A stretch of DNA of 64,000 nucleotides, from contig NZ_CP145905.1 of NCBI RefSeq assembly GCF_036894955.1, positions 2,808,501 through 2,872,500 of the forward strand, written 5' to 3'. The position numbers were made by a program, and so were the translations under genes. The stretch comes from Paenibacillus sp. KS-LC4 (GTDB lineage: Bacteria; Bacillota; Bacilli; Paenibacillales; Paenibacillaceae). The notes beneath the pieces were generated by a model. That model was not told the DNA's origin. It saw only the letters and a program-made list of their open reading frames with translations, and searched no databases. Shown here one piece after another: positions 28,024 to 36,194 of the stretch (positions are counted from its first letter, which is position 1; each line of letters begins with the position of its first letter).

Positions 28024-28638
28024 TTAATGGGGAGCGGCGCCATGCCAGAACAGGTCTACAAGCTCACGTGCTGTTTGCTTGAGTGAAGCTTCGTCGTTGA
28101 CTACATTTTTACGGTTGCGGATGCTCAGCATAGCGGTATAGGCATGGGCAAGCAGCAGCGGATTGCCTGAAGCGAGCTCTTTTTTATCCATAGCCTCTTG
28201 AAAAATGTCAGCGAGCAGCTCATGCAGCCGCGATTCACCGGCACGGATCGTTAGCGTCTGCTCCTCGCTGAGCCCTGAAGCCGCTTCGCGCATCATGGTT
28301 TCAAAGTCGACATGGGCGTTCGCCATATGCCTTTCAGCTACAATAAGCAGCCGCTCCTTAAGCTCACCAGGGCCGGTAATGATTTTGCGCGTACTTTGAT
28401 AAGCCATGTTTAAGACGAACAAAAGCGCCTCGGTAAAAAGCACCGCTTTATTATTGAAATAATAGTAGACGCTTGCCTTTGTAACGCCGCAGGCTTTGGC
28501 CACGCCGTCGAGCGACACTTTTTCGAAGCCAAGCTCCATAAATTGATAAGATGCCGTAAATAAAATTTTATCCATCGTTTGAGCGGTGCTGCTGCCTTTC
28601 GGACGGCCAGGCTTGCGCTTTTCTCGATTAACTCCCAT
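28024..28638 (-). CDS. TetR/AcrR-family transcriptional regulator
   Basis: A 204-residue repressor-type regulator on the minus strand. After a basic RKPGRPKG N-terminus comes the TetR helix-turn-helix (VSLDGVAKACGVTKASVYYYF), then an all-helical ligand-binding domain. The ATG at 28638 follows GGAGGG at ideal spacing; an in-frame ATG at 28659 is less well placed. It is divergent from the MMPL exporter and most likely controls it, which is the common arrangement. Confidence 0.88.
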   Translation of the reverse strand: MGVNREKRKPGRPKGSSTAQTMDKILFTASYQFMELGFEKVSLDGVAKACGVTKASVYYYFNNKAVLFTEALLFVLNMAYQSTRKIITGPGELKERLLIVAERHMANAHVDFETMMREAASGLSEEQTLTIRAGESRLHELLADIFQEAMDKKELASGNPLLLAHAYTAMLSIRNRKNVVNDEASLKQTARELVDLFWHGAAPH

Positions 28639-28677
28639 GTTGTGACCCTCCATGTTCATCTAATTGTAATAAAATAA

Positions 28678-28691
28678 GTTGATTAATTAAC
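28678..28691. promoter_or_regulatory. Candidate TetR operator
   Basis: GTTGATTAATTAAC, a near-perfect 14-bp palindrome (one mismatched pair), lies in the AT-rich gap between the divergent tetR and MMPL genes, 40 bp from the regulator start. Binding is inferred from position and symmetry. Confidence 0.45.
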
Positions 28692-28773
28692 CTTCGGGTA
28701 TATATAATTATATTAGCCTACGAAATCTATTTTAAACCAAATGGCTAAAGATGTGAAACGGAGGATGGGAGTA

Positions 28774-31014
28774 ATGCTAGAGAAATTAGGAAGCGTCATT
28801 GCAGGCCGCCGTACGCGGTGGGTCACGGTAATCGTATGGATAGTGCTTGCGGGAGCGTTAACGATGTGGCTTCCGGCTGTTGGAGGACAAGAGAAAAATA
28901 ATGCGCCCAACCTGGAAGCAGACAGCCCTTCCGTGCTTGCAGATCAATTAATGAAGGAAAAATTCCCAAATGGGGCAGGTGTGCCTGCCTTGGTTGTATG
29001 GCATAGGGATGCCGGTCTCACCGATGAAGATTATGCGCTCATTCAGAAAACGTCGCAGTTGCTTAGCGAGCAGCCGTTGCCAGAGCAAGGAGAGCTGCTG
29101 CCGCTGCATCAAATGCCGGCTCCTGCGCTTTCAAAGCTGGCGTCAGAAGACGGCGGCACGCTTGTTCAGCCGATTACATTCGCGGAAAATACGGATACGG
29201 AAGTTTTGCGCAGCAATTTGGAGAAAATTCAAGAGCTGGTTAAGGAAGCGGCTGGCGGCATGAGCCCGTTTGATGAGGCTACCAATGGCGTCGATGCGCT
29301 GAGTGCAAGGATCAGCGGTCCGGTGGGCATTCAGGTCGATGCATCAGCATTATTTAAAGGAGCGGACGTGTCGCTGCTAATTGCTACGGTGCTGATTGTA
29401 CTCATCCTATTGCTGCTTATTTATCGGTCGCCGATTTTGGCGGTCGTTCCGATTGTAGGTGTAGGGTTCGCTTATTTGGTTACGAGCCCTATTCTCGGCT
29501 GGCTGGCCTCTGAGGGCTGGATTACAGTAGATGCCCAAGCCATTTCGATTATGACGGTACTGCTGTTTGGTGCAGGGACAGACTACTGCCTGTTCTTTAT
29601 TTCGCATTTCCGCCAAGAGCTGGAGCGGGAAGAAAGTAAGATGACAGCGCTCAAAATTGCTTTTCGTGATGCTTCGGGAGCGATTGCAATGAGCGGCTTC
29701 ACGGTCGTTCTGTCCTTGCTGGCACTGCTTGCGGCCAAATATGGTGCTTACCAGCGTTTTGCTATACCATTCAGCTTGTCGATTTTCATTATGGGTATTG
29801 CCAGCCTGACACTCGTGCCTGCGCTATTGTCGATTATGGGAAGAGCTTCCTTCTTCCCGTTCATTCCTCGCACCGAAGGTATGCAGCGGTTGCGTGCAGA
29901 GAAGCGCGGCAAGTCGTTTCGCCCGCGCCGTCAAGGCAGTAAGCTAGGCACAAAGGTGGGCAGCTTAGTCGTTGCGAAGCCTTGGACGGTTGTTATCGCG
30001 AGCGTTATTTTTCTCGGTGCGCTGGCAGGTTTTGCTCCACAGGTAAAGTTTACGTATGATTTATTGTCTTCCTTCCCGAAAAATATGCCGTCGCGTGAAG
30101 GCTTTGATACGATTTCCACCGCATTTACACCGGGGCAGCTTGCTCCCGTCAGTGTGGCTGTTCAAACAGAGGGCAAGCCAATTGAGCTTGTTGCCAGCCT
30201 TTCGGATATGGATCTCGTTAATTCGGTATCGGAGCCGATTCAAAGTAAAGAGGACCCGAATTTGCAGTACGTTCAAGTTACGCTAAATATTAACCCTTAT
30301 TCACAGGAGGCTATGGATTTGGTTCCGCTGCTTCGCGGAGCGGCTGAGGAAGCCTTGGATAAAGCGGGGGTTTCAGGTACGGAGTCTAAAGTGTGGGTAG
30401 GCGGACAGACTGCAACGCAGCATGACTCACAGCTGTTGACCGATAGGGACAATAAGGTTATTATCCCGCTTGTAATTGGTATGATTTTAGTGCTGCTCAT
30501 CGTCTATTTGCGCTCAATTGTTGCAGCTCTATATTTAATCGCCACCGTATTATTGTCATTCGGCTCTGCTTTAGGCCTCGGCTGGCTTATATTGCATGAT
30601 GGAATGGGAGCGGAAGCCATTCAAGGAGCGATCCCGTTGTATGCGTTTGTATTCCTCATAGCCCTTGGCGAGGACTACAATATTTTCATGATTTCGAGCA
30701 TTTGGAAGAAAAGAGCGAAAATGCCGCTTAAGCAAGCGATACGTGAAGGTGTAGCAGAGACTGGCGGCGTTATTACGTCCGCAGGTCTGATTCTGGCAGC
30801 TACGTTTGCGGTACTTGCGACGCTGCCGATTCAGGTATTGGTTCAGTTTGGCGTTATTACGGCGATTGGCGTTCTGATGGATACGTTCATCGTAAGACCG
30901 TTCCTCGTGCCAGCCATTACAACGCTGCTTGGCAAAAGAGCCTTCTGGCCTGCTAGAACAGAGCTTGTGGAGGCGGAAAAAAGCAAGCCTGGCAAGCAAA
31001 AACAAACCGTATAA
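28774..31014 (+). CDS. MMPL/RND-type membrane exporter
   Basis: A 746-residue MMPL-family transporter with two copies of the plan: one N-terminal membrane segment, a large extracellular loop, then a bundle of five or six segments. Family marks are LLFGAGTDYCLFFISHFR in the first bundle and LIALGEDYNIFMISSIW in the second, both carrying the conserved acidic residue of the proton relay. Substrates may be lipids, drugs or siderophores; none can be named. The ATG at 28774 has CGGAGGA seven bases upstream and is preferred over in-frame ATGs at 28741 and 28765. Probably repressed by the divergent TetR gene. Confidence 0.88.
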   Translation: MLEKLGSVIAGRRTRWVTVIVWIVLAGALTMWLPAVGGQEKNNAPNLEADSPSVLADQLMKEKFPNGAGVPALVVWHRDAGLTDEDYALIQKTSQLLSEQPLPEQGELLPLHQMPAPALSKLASEDGGTLVQPITFAENTDTEVLRSNLEKIQELVKEAAGGMSPFDEATNGVDALSARISGPVGIQVDASALFKGADVSLLIATVLIVLILLLLIYRSPILAVVPIVGVGFAYLVTSPILGWLASEGWITVDAQAISIMTVLLFGAGTDYCLFFISHFRQELEREESKMTALKIAFRDASGAIAMSGFTVVLSLLALLAAKYGAYQRFAIPFSLSIFIMGIASLTLVPALLSIMGRASFFPFIPRTEGMQRLRAEKRGKSFRPRRQGSKLGTKVGSLVVAKPWTVVIASVIFLGALAGFAPQVKFTYDLLSSFPKNMPSREGFDTISTAFTPGQLAPVSVAVQTEGKPIELVASLSDMDLVNSVSEPIQSKEDPNLQYVQVTLNINPYSQEAMDLVPLLRGAAEEALDKAGVSGTESKVWVGGQTATQHDSQLLTDRDNKVIIPLVIGMILVLLIVYLRSIVAALYLIATVLLSFGSALGLGWLILHDGMGAEAIQGAIPLYAFVFLIALGEDYNIFMISSIWKKRAKMPLKQAIREGVAETGGVITSAGLILAATFAVLATLPIQVLVQFGVITAIGVLMDTFIVRPFLVPAITTLLGKRAFWPARTELVEAEKSKPGKQKQTV

Positions 31015-31040
31015 GCCGCTGCGCCATTTGCAGCAGCAAG

Positions 31041-31089
31041 GCGCCTTATTGTCTGATCGAAATGATCAGTCAGTAAGGCGCTTTTTTTA
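31041..31089 (+). terminator. Intrinsic terminator after MMPL gene
   Basis: GCGCCTTATTGTCTGATC (31041-31058) pairs with GATCAGTCAGTAAGGCGC (31064-31081), and seven T follow. This cleanly separates the exporter from the biosynthetic island. Confidence 0.92.
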
Positions 31090-31112
31090 CTGAACGGAAT
31101 TGATGAAGCCTG

Positions 31113-31141
31113 TTGACAATTGGTAGAATTGTAATTTATAT
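31113..31141 (+). promoter_or_regulatory. Sigma-A promoter upstream of biosynthetic island
   Basis: TTGACA (31113-31118), a 17-bp spacer and TTATAT (31136-31141). It points at the first carrier-protein gene, 430 bp away, with an IS256 relic in between. It is the best promoter match seen ahead of the island. Confidence 0.55.
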
Positions 31142-31256
31142 TAAATATAGTAGGCATTAGGTTCTGCAAAACTACTAGTGTATACTTTCATGAAGCATAA
31201 CTTTAATCCATATTGTTCGATACCATCGAGGAAGAAAATGGAGAGGTGATGGGGTG

Positions 31257-31517
31257 TTTAATCCCAGTTTTGTTCACGCCCTGTCCATTTACGAGTGACA
31301 TTCATCGTAGTTTATGTAGAGCATTTTCAGAAGCGCTTCATCGCTTGGGAAAATGCTTTTTTCTTTAGTGGCTTTGCGATGTTGACGATGGTAACCTTCG
31401 AGCATTTCCGTCGTTGTACTCTTCGCGTCATGCTTTTCATGCTCTGCACCGTATCATATTCCGCCTCCAGCATAAATTGCAGCGTCTCTGCAAACAACTC
31501 TTTCAGTGCGAATCACC
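31257..31517 (-). pseudogene. IS256-family transposase relic
   Basis: Reading the minus strand, ALKELFAETLQFMLEAE (about 31517-31465) resembles the IS256 transposase N-terminus. It is joined directly to the C-terminal part: EMLEGYHRQHRKATKEKS, then IFPSDEALLKMLY and, after a one-base frameshift, TTMNVTRKWTGREQNWD at about 31258. The central region with the DDE catalytic residues is missing. No terminal inverted repeats were identified. A plus-strand reading frame over the same bases (31295-31537) is a shadow. Confidence 0.8.
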
Positions 31518-31574
31518 ATGTATGCCATCCTCTCTAACCAGCCTTTCTAAAGATTATCGAACGGAGGAAACATA

Positions 31575-31817
31575 ATGTCTCGATCAATTGAATTTATCTT
31601 GAAAGATGAAATTTTTGCTGAGCTTGAAATCGAGTATCCAGATGATCACGATACCAATTTGTTGGATCAAGGGATCGACTCGGTTGGCTTCATCAAGCTT
31701 ATTGTTTCAATGGAATCGAAGTTTAACATCACGATCCCTGATGAGGATCTATTGTTTGAAAAGTTCTCCACGGCTGGATTAATCCTTAATTATTTGACCG
31801 AGAAAACGATATCATAA
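31575..31817 (+). CDS. Acyl carrier protein (first)
   Basis: A free-standing carrier protein of 80 residues with the phosphopantetheine site Ser36 in GIDSVGF. Four-helix ACP character is clear (LLDQGIDSVGF, IPDEDLLFEKF). An excellent ACGGAGGAAA site precedes the ATG. It starts the island and lies 40 bp before an adenylate-forming ligase, which is the likely loading enzyme. It must be activated by a phosphopantetheinyl transferase encoded elsewhere; none is in the window. The AT-rich composition contrasts with the housekeeping genes to the left. Confidence 0.88.
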   Translation: MSRSIEFILKDEIFAELEIEYPDDHDTNLLDQGIDSVGFIKLIVSMESKFNITIPDEDLLFEKFSTAGLILNYLTEKTIS

Positions 31818-31857
31818 ATGGCAACGGAGCTAGATAGATCATATAGAGGAGAAGATT

Positions 31858-33378
31858 ATGACCATCATTGAGCGTTTATTTATGGAAGCTTGTGATCGCA
31901 AAGAACATATTATCGTTCAAGATTTAAAGCAGCAATGGACTTACGCGGAGGTAATGTCAGAAGCATATTTGATTGCTTTATACATAAAGAAGAACTTTGA
32001 TCTTGAGTCTGGAAGTCATCTTGCATTATATACAAATAATGAGCCCTTTTTCATTACGGCGGCGCTTGGCATTCAGTTCTGTGGTTATGTATTAGTACCG
32101 GTGCCTTATTCGGCATCCAAAACTGAGATAAAAAATATTTTAAATGCCAGTGACGCCAAACTGGTTATCAGCAAATATGTACAGCCTGCGCATTTAAATT
32201 GCGACATTCCTTGGGTAACCGCTCAGGATTTTTCGCAAGAGCCGATGCCTGCGTTTGAAGCGATCTCGTTAACGAATCAGTCCGATCCCAATCAATGTGC
32301 GATTCTCCTTCCTACATCGGGAACAACCGGAAAATCTAAAATCGTTATGTTATCCCATAGAAATGTATTAACGAATGCGTTGGCACATGGCGAAAAGGTG
32401 GGTTATACGGATCAAGATTCGTTTCTTGTAACGATGCCCGTTCATTTCAGTTCTACGATTGTCACGCAATTGATTTCTTGCATGCTTTATGGAACGCGAA
32501 TTAAACTTATCAGCTTGCCCTTGCTGCCGCGCACAGCTTTTAAACTGTTTCAGAATAAGGCGGTCACGGCATTCTCAGCGGTGCCTACGCAATTGATGCA
32601 TTTTGTTTCCGACTTTCATCAGACAACAAACTGGAGTGCCTTTGATTCAATTGAATTTATTGTAATTAGCGGTGCGGCGATTCCCGCGAAATTAGTAGAC
32701 CATCTTCAGACCATATTTCCCAAAGCGGACATTATTCAAACCTATGGATTGACAGAAGCTTCTCCGCGGGTGAGCATGATGGAACGGGGAGACCGTCGCT
32801 TAACCTGTGGATCACCGATCAGTGACGTTTCTATTCGACTTGTTGACGAGGAAGAGAATGAGGTTGAAGGAGCAGCTGTCGGAGAAATTTGGGTCAAGGG
32901 CCCAAATGTGATGCTCGGTTATTACAAAAACCCAGAGTTAACGAGCGATACAATGGTTAATGGTTGGTTAAAGACAGGAGATTTGGGATATTGGAATGAA
33001 TCAAGGTGTCTTATAATCACGGGCAGAAAGAAAAATATCATTATATCCGGCGGTATCAATATCTACCCGGAAGAAATCGAAGAGTTTTTATATGGCTTGA
33101 AAGAAGTTGAGGAAGTCATAATTGTTGGTGTGCACGATGATCTATTAGGCGAAGTGCCCGTCGCATTTCTGAAAGTTTTTGAAGAATGCTCGGTTGATAT
33201 GGATGCGCTTACAAAGTATTGCAACTTGCATTTATCGTCGTATAAAGTGCCTAGACAATGGAGGATTATAGATGAAATTCCAAAAACAAAAACAGGCAAA
33301 CTGGACAGGGCAAGTACGAAGCGTTTATTGCTAAATGAGCAACTTAATAAGATAACTAGGGGTGAACGGAAAAATTGA
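31858..33378 (+). CDS. Adenylate-forming acyl-CoA/ACP ligase
   Basis: A 506-residue ANL-superfamily enzyme. The A3 ATP loop PTSGTTGK is at 152-159, TYGLTEASPR is the A5 region, GWLKTGDLGYW carries the ribose-binding aspartate, GRKKNIIISGGINIYPEEIE is the hinge, and Lys481 in PKTKTGKLDR is the catalytic lysine. It adenylates a carboxylic acid and passes it to a thiol, probably the phosphopantetheine of the adjacent ACP. It looks like a fatty-acyl or small-acid ligase rather than an NRPS adenylation domain, and the acid cannot be predicted. It overlaps the next gene by 4 bp. Confidence 0.9.
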   Translation: MTIIERLFMEACDRKEHIIVQDLKQQWTYAEVMSEAYLIALYIKKNFDLESGSHLALYTNNEPFFITAALGIQFCGYVLVPVPYSASKTEIKNILNASDAKLVISKYVQPAHLNCDIPWVTAQDFSQEPMPAFEAISLTNQSDPNQCAILLPTSGTTGKSKIVMLSHRNVLTNALAHGEKVGYTDQDSFLVTMPVHFSSTIVTQLISCMLYGTRIKLISLPLLPRTAFKLFQNKAVTAFSAVPTQLMHFVSDFHQTTNWSAFDSIEFIVISGAAIPAKLVDHLQTIFPKADIIQTYGLTEASPRVSMMERGDRRLTCGSPISDVSIRLVDEEENEVEGAAVGEIWVKGPNVMLGYYKNPELTSDTMVNGWLKTGDLGYWNESRCLIITGRKKNIIISGGINIYPEEIEEFLYGLKEVEEVIIVGVHDDLLGEVPVAFLKVFEECSVDMDALTKYCNLHLSSYKVPRQWRIIDEIPKTKTGKLDRASTKRLLLNEQLNKITRGERKN

Positions 33379-34430
33379 AGAATACAACTCCAACATTAGG
33401 TAGGGAAGTATTGCCAATAAGTTATCCGATGATTACAACCTATACGCAACATGCTCATCTCTTGTCCATACTTACCCATTACGAGTGCGCACACCCATGG
33501 ATATTTAATAATTATATTCAATTATATATTAACAAAGATTATAAGCATAATTGGGGAGATTTTTATTTCCCTCTGACTTATGAGCAGCGACCTTCAGATG
33601 CATGCAAATGGATTACTACTCAAAAGATTCATAGAGATACTGTAACAACTAAATGGGACTCTGTTATTCATTTTATTATCGAAAACATTAATTCAAATCA
33701 TTATGTCCACACAATGGTGAATTATTTCTACGTGCCATTAAGCGAACGATATAATAGTCTCCATTTGCATCATGACATATTTGTTTATGGTTATGATTTA
33801 AATAGAGAGATATTGTATGTTTCCGATTTTTTTAAGAACGGAGTTTACAGTCAAGCTGAAATATCATTTACAGATTTCAATCGTGCTTTCAACACTTATC
33901 ATTTAACAACCAATCATGATTATTTAAGAGAAATGGTTTATCTGTATAAATTCAATGATCAATATCAGGATAATTACAGTGCAGATACCTTAGTAAATTC
34001 TATAAGAAACTATTACATTAATAAAACGCCGGAATATTGGGAGATGTTCAACTATGGAGGCGATAGGGAAAATCTTGACTTTGGCACGCAAATATACACA
34101 ACGCTATTAAATTATGTGAAAGAGACATTGGAAAAAAAGGATAAAATTGATCAAAGACCCTTTCATTTACTTTATGACCATAAGAAGATAATGACGTTAA
34201 GACTCAAGTATTTGTACGATAATCGGCATCTAAGTAAATTAAATCAAGAGCATATAGACGAATGCATATCAATTGAAGTTAAGGCGAAGATACTTGTGAA
34301 TGTAGCGCTTAAATATAATTTGACAAGGAATGTGAGTATTTTAGAAAGCTTACTTACGCTGATAACGAATATTAAAAATGAAGAATCAATATTCCTTGAA
34401 CGGTGGCTGAAGCAGGTAGGCATTCAGTAA
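33375..34430 (+). CDS. BtrH-like protein, copy 1 (possible acyltransferase; Cys position lost)
   Basis: A 351-residue, strongly AT-rich gene starting at TTG 33375, inside the ligase stop and behind AGGGGTGA. I recognise only a BtrH-like (papain-fold acyltransferase-type) pattern, and I rely mainly on its likeness to the gene at 45745. The two share a block of the form LHxxFVYGY/F, then E-I-Y/L-Y-V-x-D, followed by a phenylalanine-rich F(T/S)-D/E-F segment. His133 sits in that block. Where copy 2 has FNCDYNLLL, this protein has YTQHAHLLS, so the presumed nucleophilic cysteine aligns with Gln25. It may be a non-catalytic partner or use other chemistry. The C-terminal half is helical. The family call is tentative. 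Confidence 0.5.
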   Translation: MKNTTPTLGREVLPISYPMITTYTQHAHLLSILTHYECAHPWIFNNYIQLYINKDYKHNWGDFYFPLTYEQRPSDACKWITTQKIHRDTVTTKWDSVIHFIIENINSNHYVHTMVNYFYVPLSERYNSLHLHHDIFVYGYDLNREILYVSDFFKNGVYSQAEISFTDFNRAFNTYHLTTNHDYLREMVYLYKFNDQYQDNYSADTLVNSIRNYYINKTPEYWEMFNYGGDRENLDFGTQIYTTLLNYVKETLEKKDKIDQRPFHLLYDHKKIMTLRLKYLYDNRHLSKLNQEHIDECISIEVKAKILVNVALKYNLTRNVSILESLLTLITNIKNEESIFLERWLKQVGIQ

Positions 34431-34954
34431 CGTCAAGGGAGCAGATGATGTCAGCCGGGGATATGTCACATTGCATCGGGTAGAAGCCCAACCCGAAGCC
34501 GGTGGACACCTAGGTATATATGGGGGGAGTGATGCTGGAATTATAAGCTTTGCTATACAGCTTATTGAATAAGCTCCAAACAGTCGTTCTTGTGTTGGTT
34601 TTATCCGTTTTCTGCTAGCCTTTTTATTCTTCTTGTCTTCCAACGATCCGCATTGCTTCAATCTCTTTAATCCTAACAACTCCACAGCGAATCCACTCAC
34701 TTCAAGAATCTCTCTTGGCATCTTGGCATTTAAACCGACATATTTTGATTAATGCCGTACCTGTTTAGTTTGGGAGCAACACACAGTTCCTATTTGTTTA
34801 ATACCTATAATTTGCAAGGTAATATCTATAAATTTATTGGGTGCTGAATGCATGTTTTTCATGATAATATCTGTATGGAAATATAAAAAATGGTTATTAA
34901 GGAGTTTTCAATCCTTAATTATCCGATCATCTAGCTGGATTACCGATTGAATTA
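34431..34954. other. 524-bp gap without a convincing gene
   Basis: No open frame here looks real. A minus-strand frame (34721-34386) has no family resemblance and runs into copy 1 of the BtrH-like gene. There is a GC-richer patch near 34440-34530, a run of T-rich sequence, a TATAAT box at 34806-34811 without a good -35, and a perfect hairpin ATTAAGGA/TCCTTAAT at 34896-34919. The gap separates the AT-rich start of the island from the GC-balanced block that follows. Confidence 0.5.
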
Positions 34955-35929
34955 ATGGTGGTTTCACAAACCTTAAGCAAGGGGGGGATCACAATATTCA
35001 TTGTATTAACAGGAGTCGCCGGCTTCATCGGTTCCAACCTTGCCGAGAGGCTGCTGCGGGAAGGCCATACCGTTATTGGTGTCGATAATTTTCTGACCGG
35101 GTCGACTGTCAACATAGACAATCTCCTACGGTCGCCAAATTTCAAGTTTATTGAGCATGACGTCATTTATCCGCTCGCAATTGAAGGCCCTGTCGATTGG
35201 GTAATGCATTTCGCAAGTCCTGCCAGCCCGCCCAAATATTTGTCCTATCCGATCGAAACGATGAGGGTCAACAGCGAAGGAACGATGCATCTGCTGCATC
35301 TGGCCAAAGAAAAGCAGGCTGCTTTCTTCTTGGCCTCAACAAGCGAGATCTACGGCAACCCAACCGTTCACCCTCAGCCGGAAAGCTACTATGGCAACGT
35401 GAACTCGGTTGGAGCAAGAAGCTGCTACAACGAAGCGAAGCGGTATGCAGAGGCAATCACCTACTGGATGAATAGGAAATACGGCATACCGGTTAGGGTC
35501 ATTCGGATATTTAATACATTCGGCCCTAAGATGGATTTAAATGACGGACGCGTCATTACCAATTTCATTAATGAAATCATGTCAAAGCAAAATCTTACGA
35601 TTTATGGCGACGGCAGACAAACGAGAAGCTTTCAGTATATTGACGATTTGCTGGAAGGGATTGTGAGACTGATGAGCACCACGTATGAACAACCAGTCAA
35701 TTTGGGGAATCCGGAGGAAGTCACCATACTTGAGGTCGCCCAAATACTGAAGTGGCTAATGAAGTCCAACGCGCAGATCGAGTTTCTCCCGCTGCCAGAA
35801 GATGATCCGAGGAGAAGGAAGCCGGATATTACCATTTCAAGGACGATTATGGACTGGGAACCGGCGATAAGTTTGCATGATGCACTCACTAGAACGATCC
35901 ATTATTATCAGGGTCAATATACCCATTAA
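34955..35929 (+). CDS. UDP-glucuronate decarboxylase-like SDR sugar-nucleotide enzyme
   Basis: An extended short-chain dehydrogenase/reductase. It shows the NAD-binding TGVAGFIGSN motif, HFASPASPPKYL, the catalytic YxxxK (Tyr158, Lys162 in ARSCYNEAKRYAEA), RIFNTFGPKM and TIYGDGRQTRSFQYIDDL. These are closest to UDP-xylose synthase (UXS) and related decarboxylases, so a UDP-pentose is a plausible product. The frame opens at ATG 34955, which has no ribosome binding site and adds a tail not typical of the family. A G7 run at 34981-34987 lies ideally before an ATA codon (34994), exactly where the usual N-terminus would begin. The true start is therefore unclear. Confidence 0.8.
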   Translation: MVVSQTLSKGGITIFIVLTGVAGFIGSNLAERLLREGHTVIGVDNFLTGSTVNIDNLLRSPNFKFIEHDVIYPLAIEGPVDWVMHFASPASPPKYLSYPIETMRVNSEGTMHLLHLAKEKQAAFFLASTSEIYGNPTVHPQPESYYGNVNSVGARSCYNEAKRYAEAITYWMNRKYGIPVRVIRIFNTFGPKMDLNDGRVITNFINEIMSKQNLTIYGDGRQTRSFQYIDDLLEGIVRLMSTTYEQPVNLGNPEEVTILEVAQILKWLMKSNAQIEFLPLPEDDPRRRKPDITISRTIMDWEPAISLHDALTRTIHYYQGQYTH

Positions 35930-35942
35930 ACGGGAGGTACTT

Positions 35943-36194
35943 ATGCAAGAACAGATTATAGTGATGATAAGCGAAATCAAGGACGACGCTGAGCTGGCAA
36001 ACAGCTTGAACGAGCATTCCAACATTATGGAAGACGGGGGATTGGACTCATTACAGCTAATTACTTTCGTATTAAAGGTGGAAGAGCGTTTCGGTATTGA
36101 AATCGATTTTGAGCAATTCGACTTCAATCTTATGGAGTCGGTCACAACCTTCTGCAATTATATCACGGAGCTACAGAAGACGGCATCTGTATGA
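35943..36194 (+). CDS. Acyl carrier protein (second)
   Basis: An 83-residue carrier protein with phosphopantetheine Ser36 in GGLDSLQL, followed by FVLKVEERFGIEIDFEQF. The ATG at 35943 has CGGGAGG seven bases upstream; the open frame begins further upstream inside the SDR gene, but that part is not ACP-like. The stop overlaps the ATP-grasp gene by 4 bp, which suggests the two proteins work together, much as BtrI (ACP) and BtrJ (ATP-grasp ligase) do in butirosin biosynthesis. Sequence is clearly different from the first ACP. Confidence 0.87.
   Translation: MQEQIIVMISEIKDDAELANSLNEHSNIMEDGGLDSLQLITFVLKVEERFGIEIDFEQFDFNLMESVTTFCNYITELQKTASV

Noticed and set aside
31295-31537. 80-codon plus-strand open frame before ACP1
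   Set aside because: It is the shadow of an IS256 transposase relic read on the minus strand; no ribosome binding site or family match.
34386-34721. 111-codon minus-strand open frame in the gap before the SDR gene
   Set aside because: No family resemblance, no start signal, and it runs into the end of a plus-strand gene.
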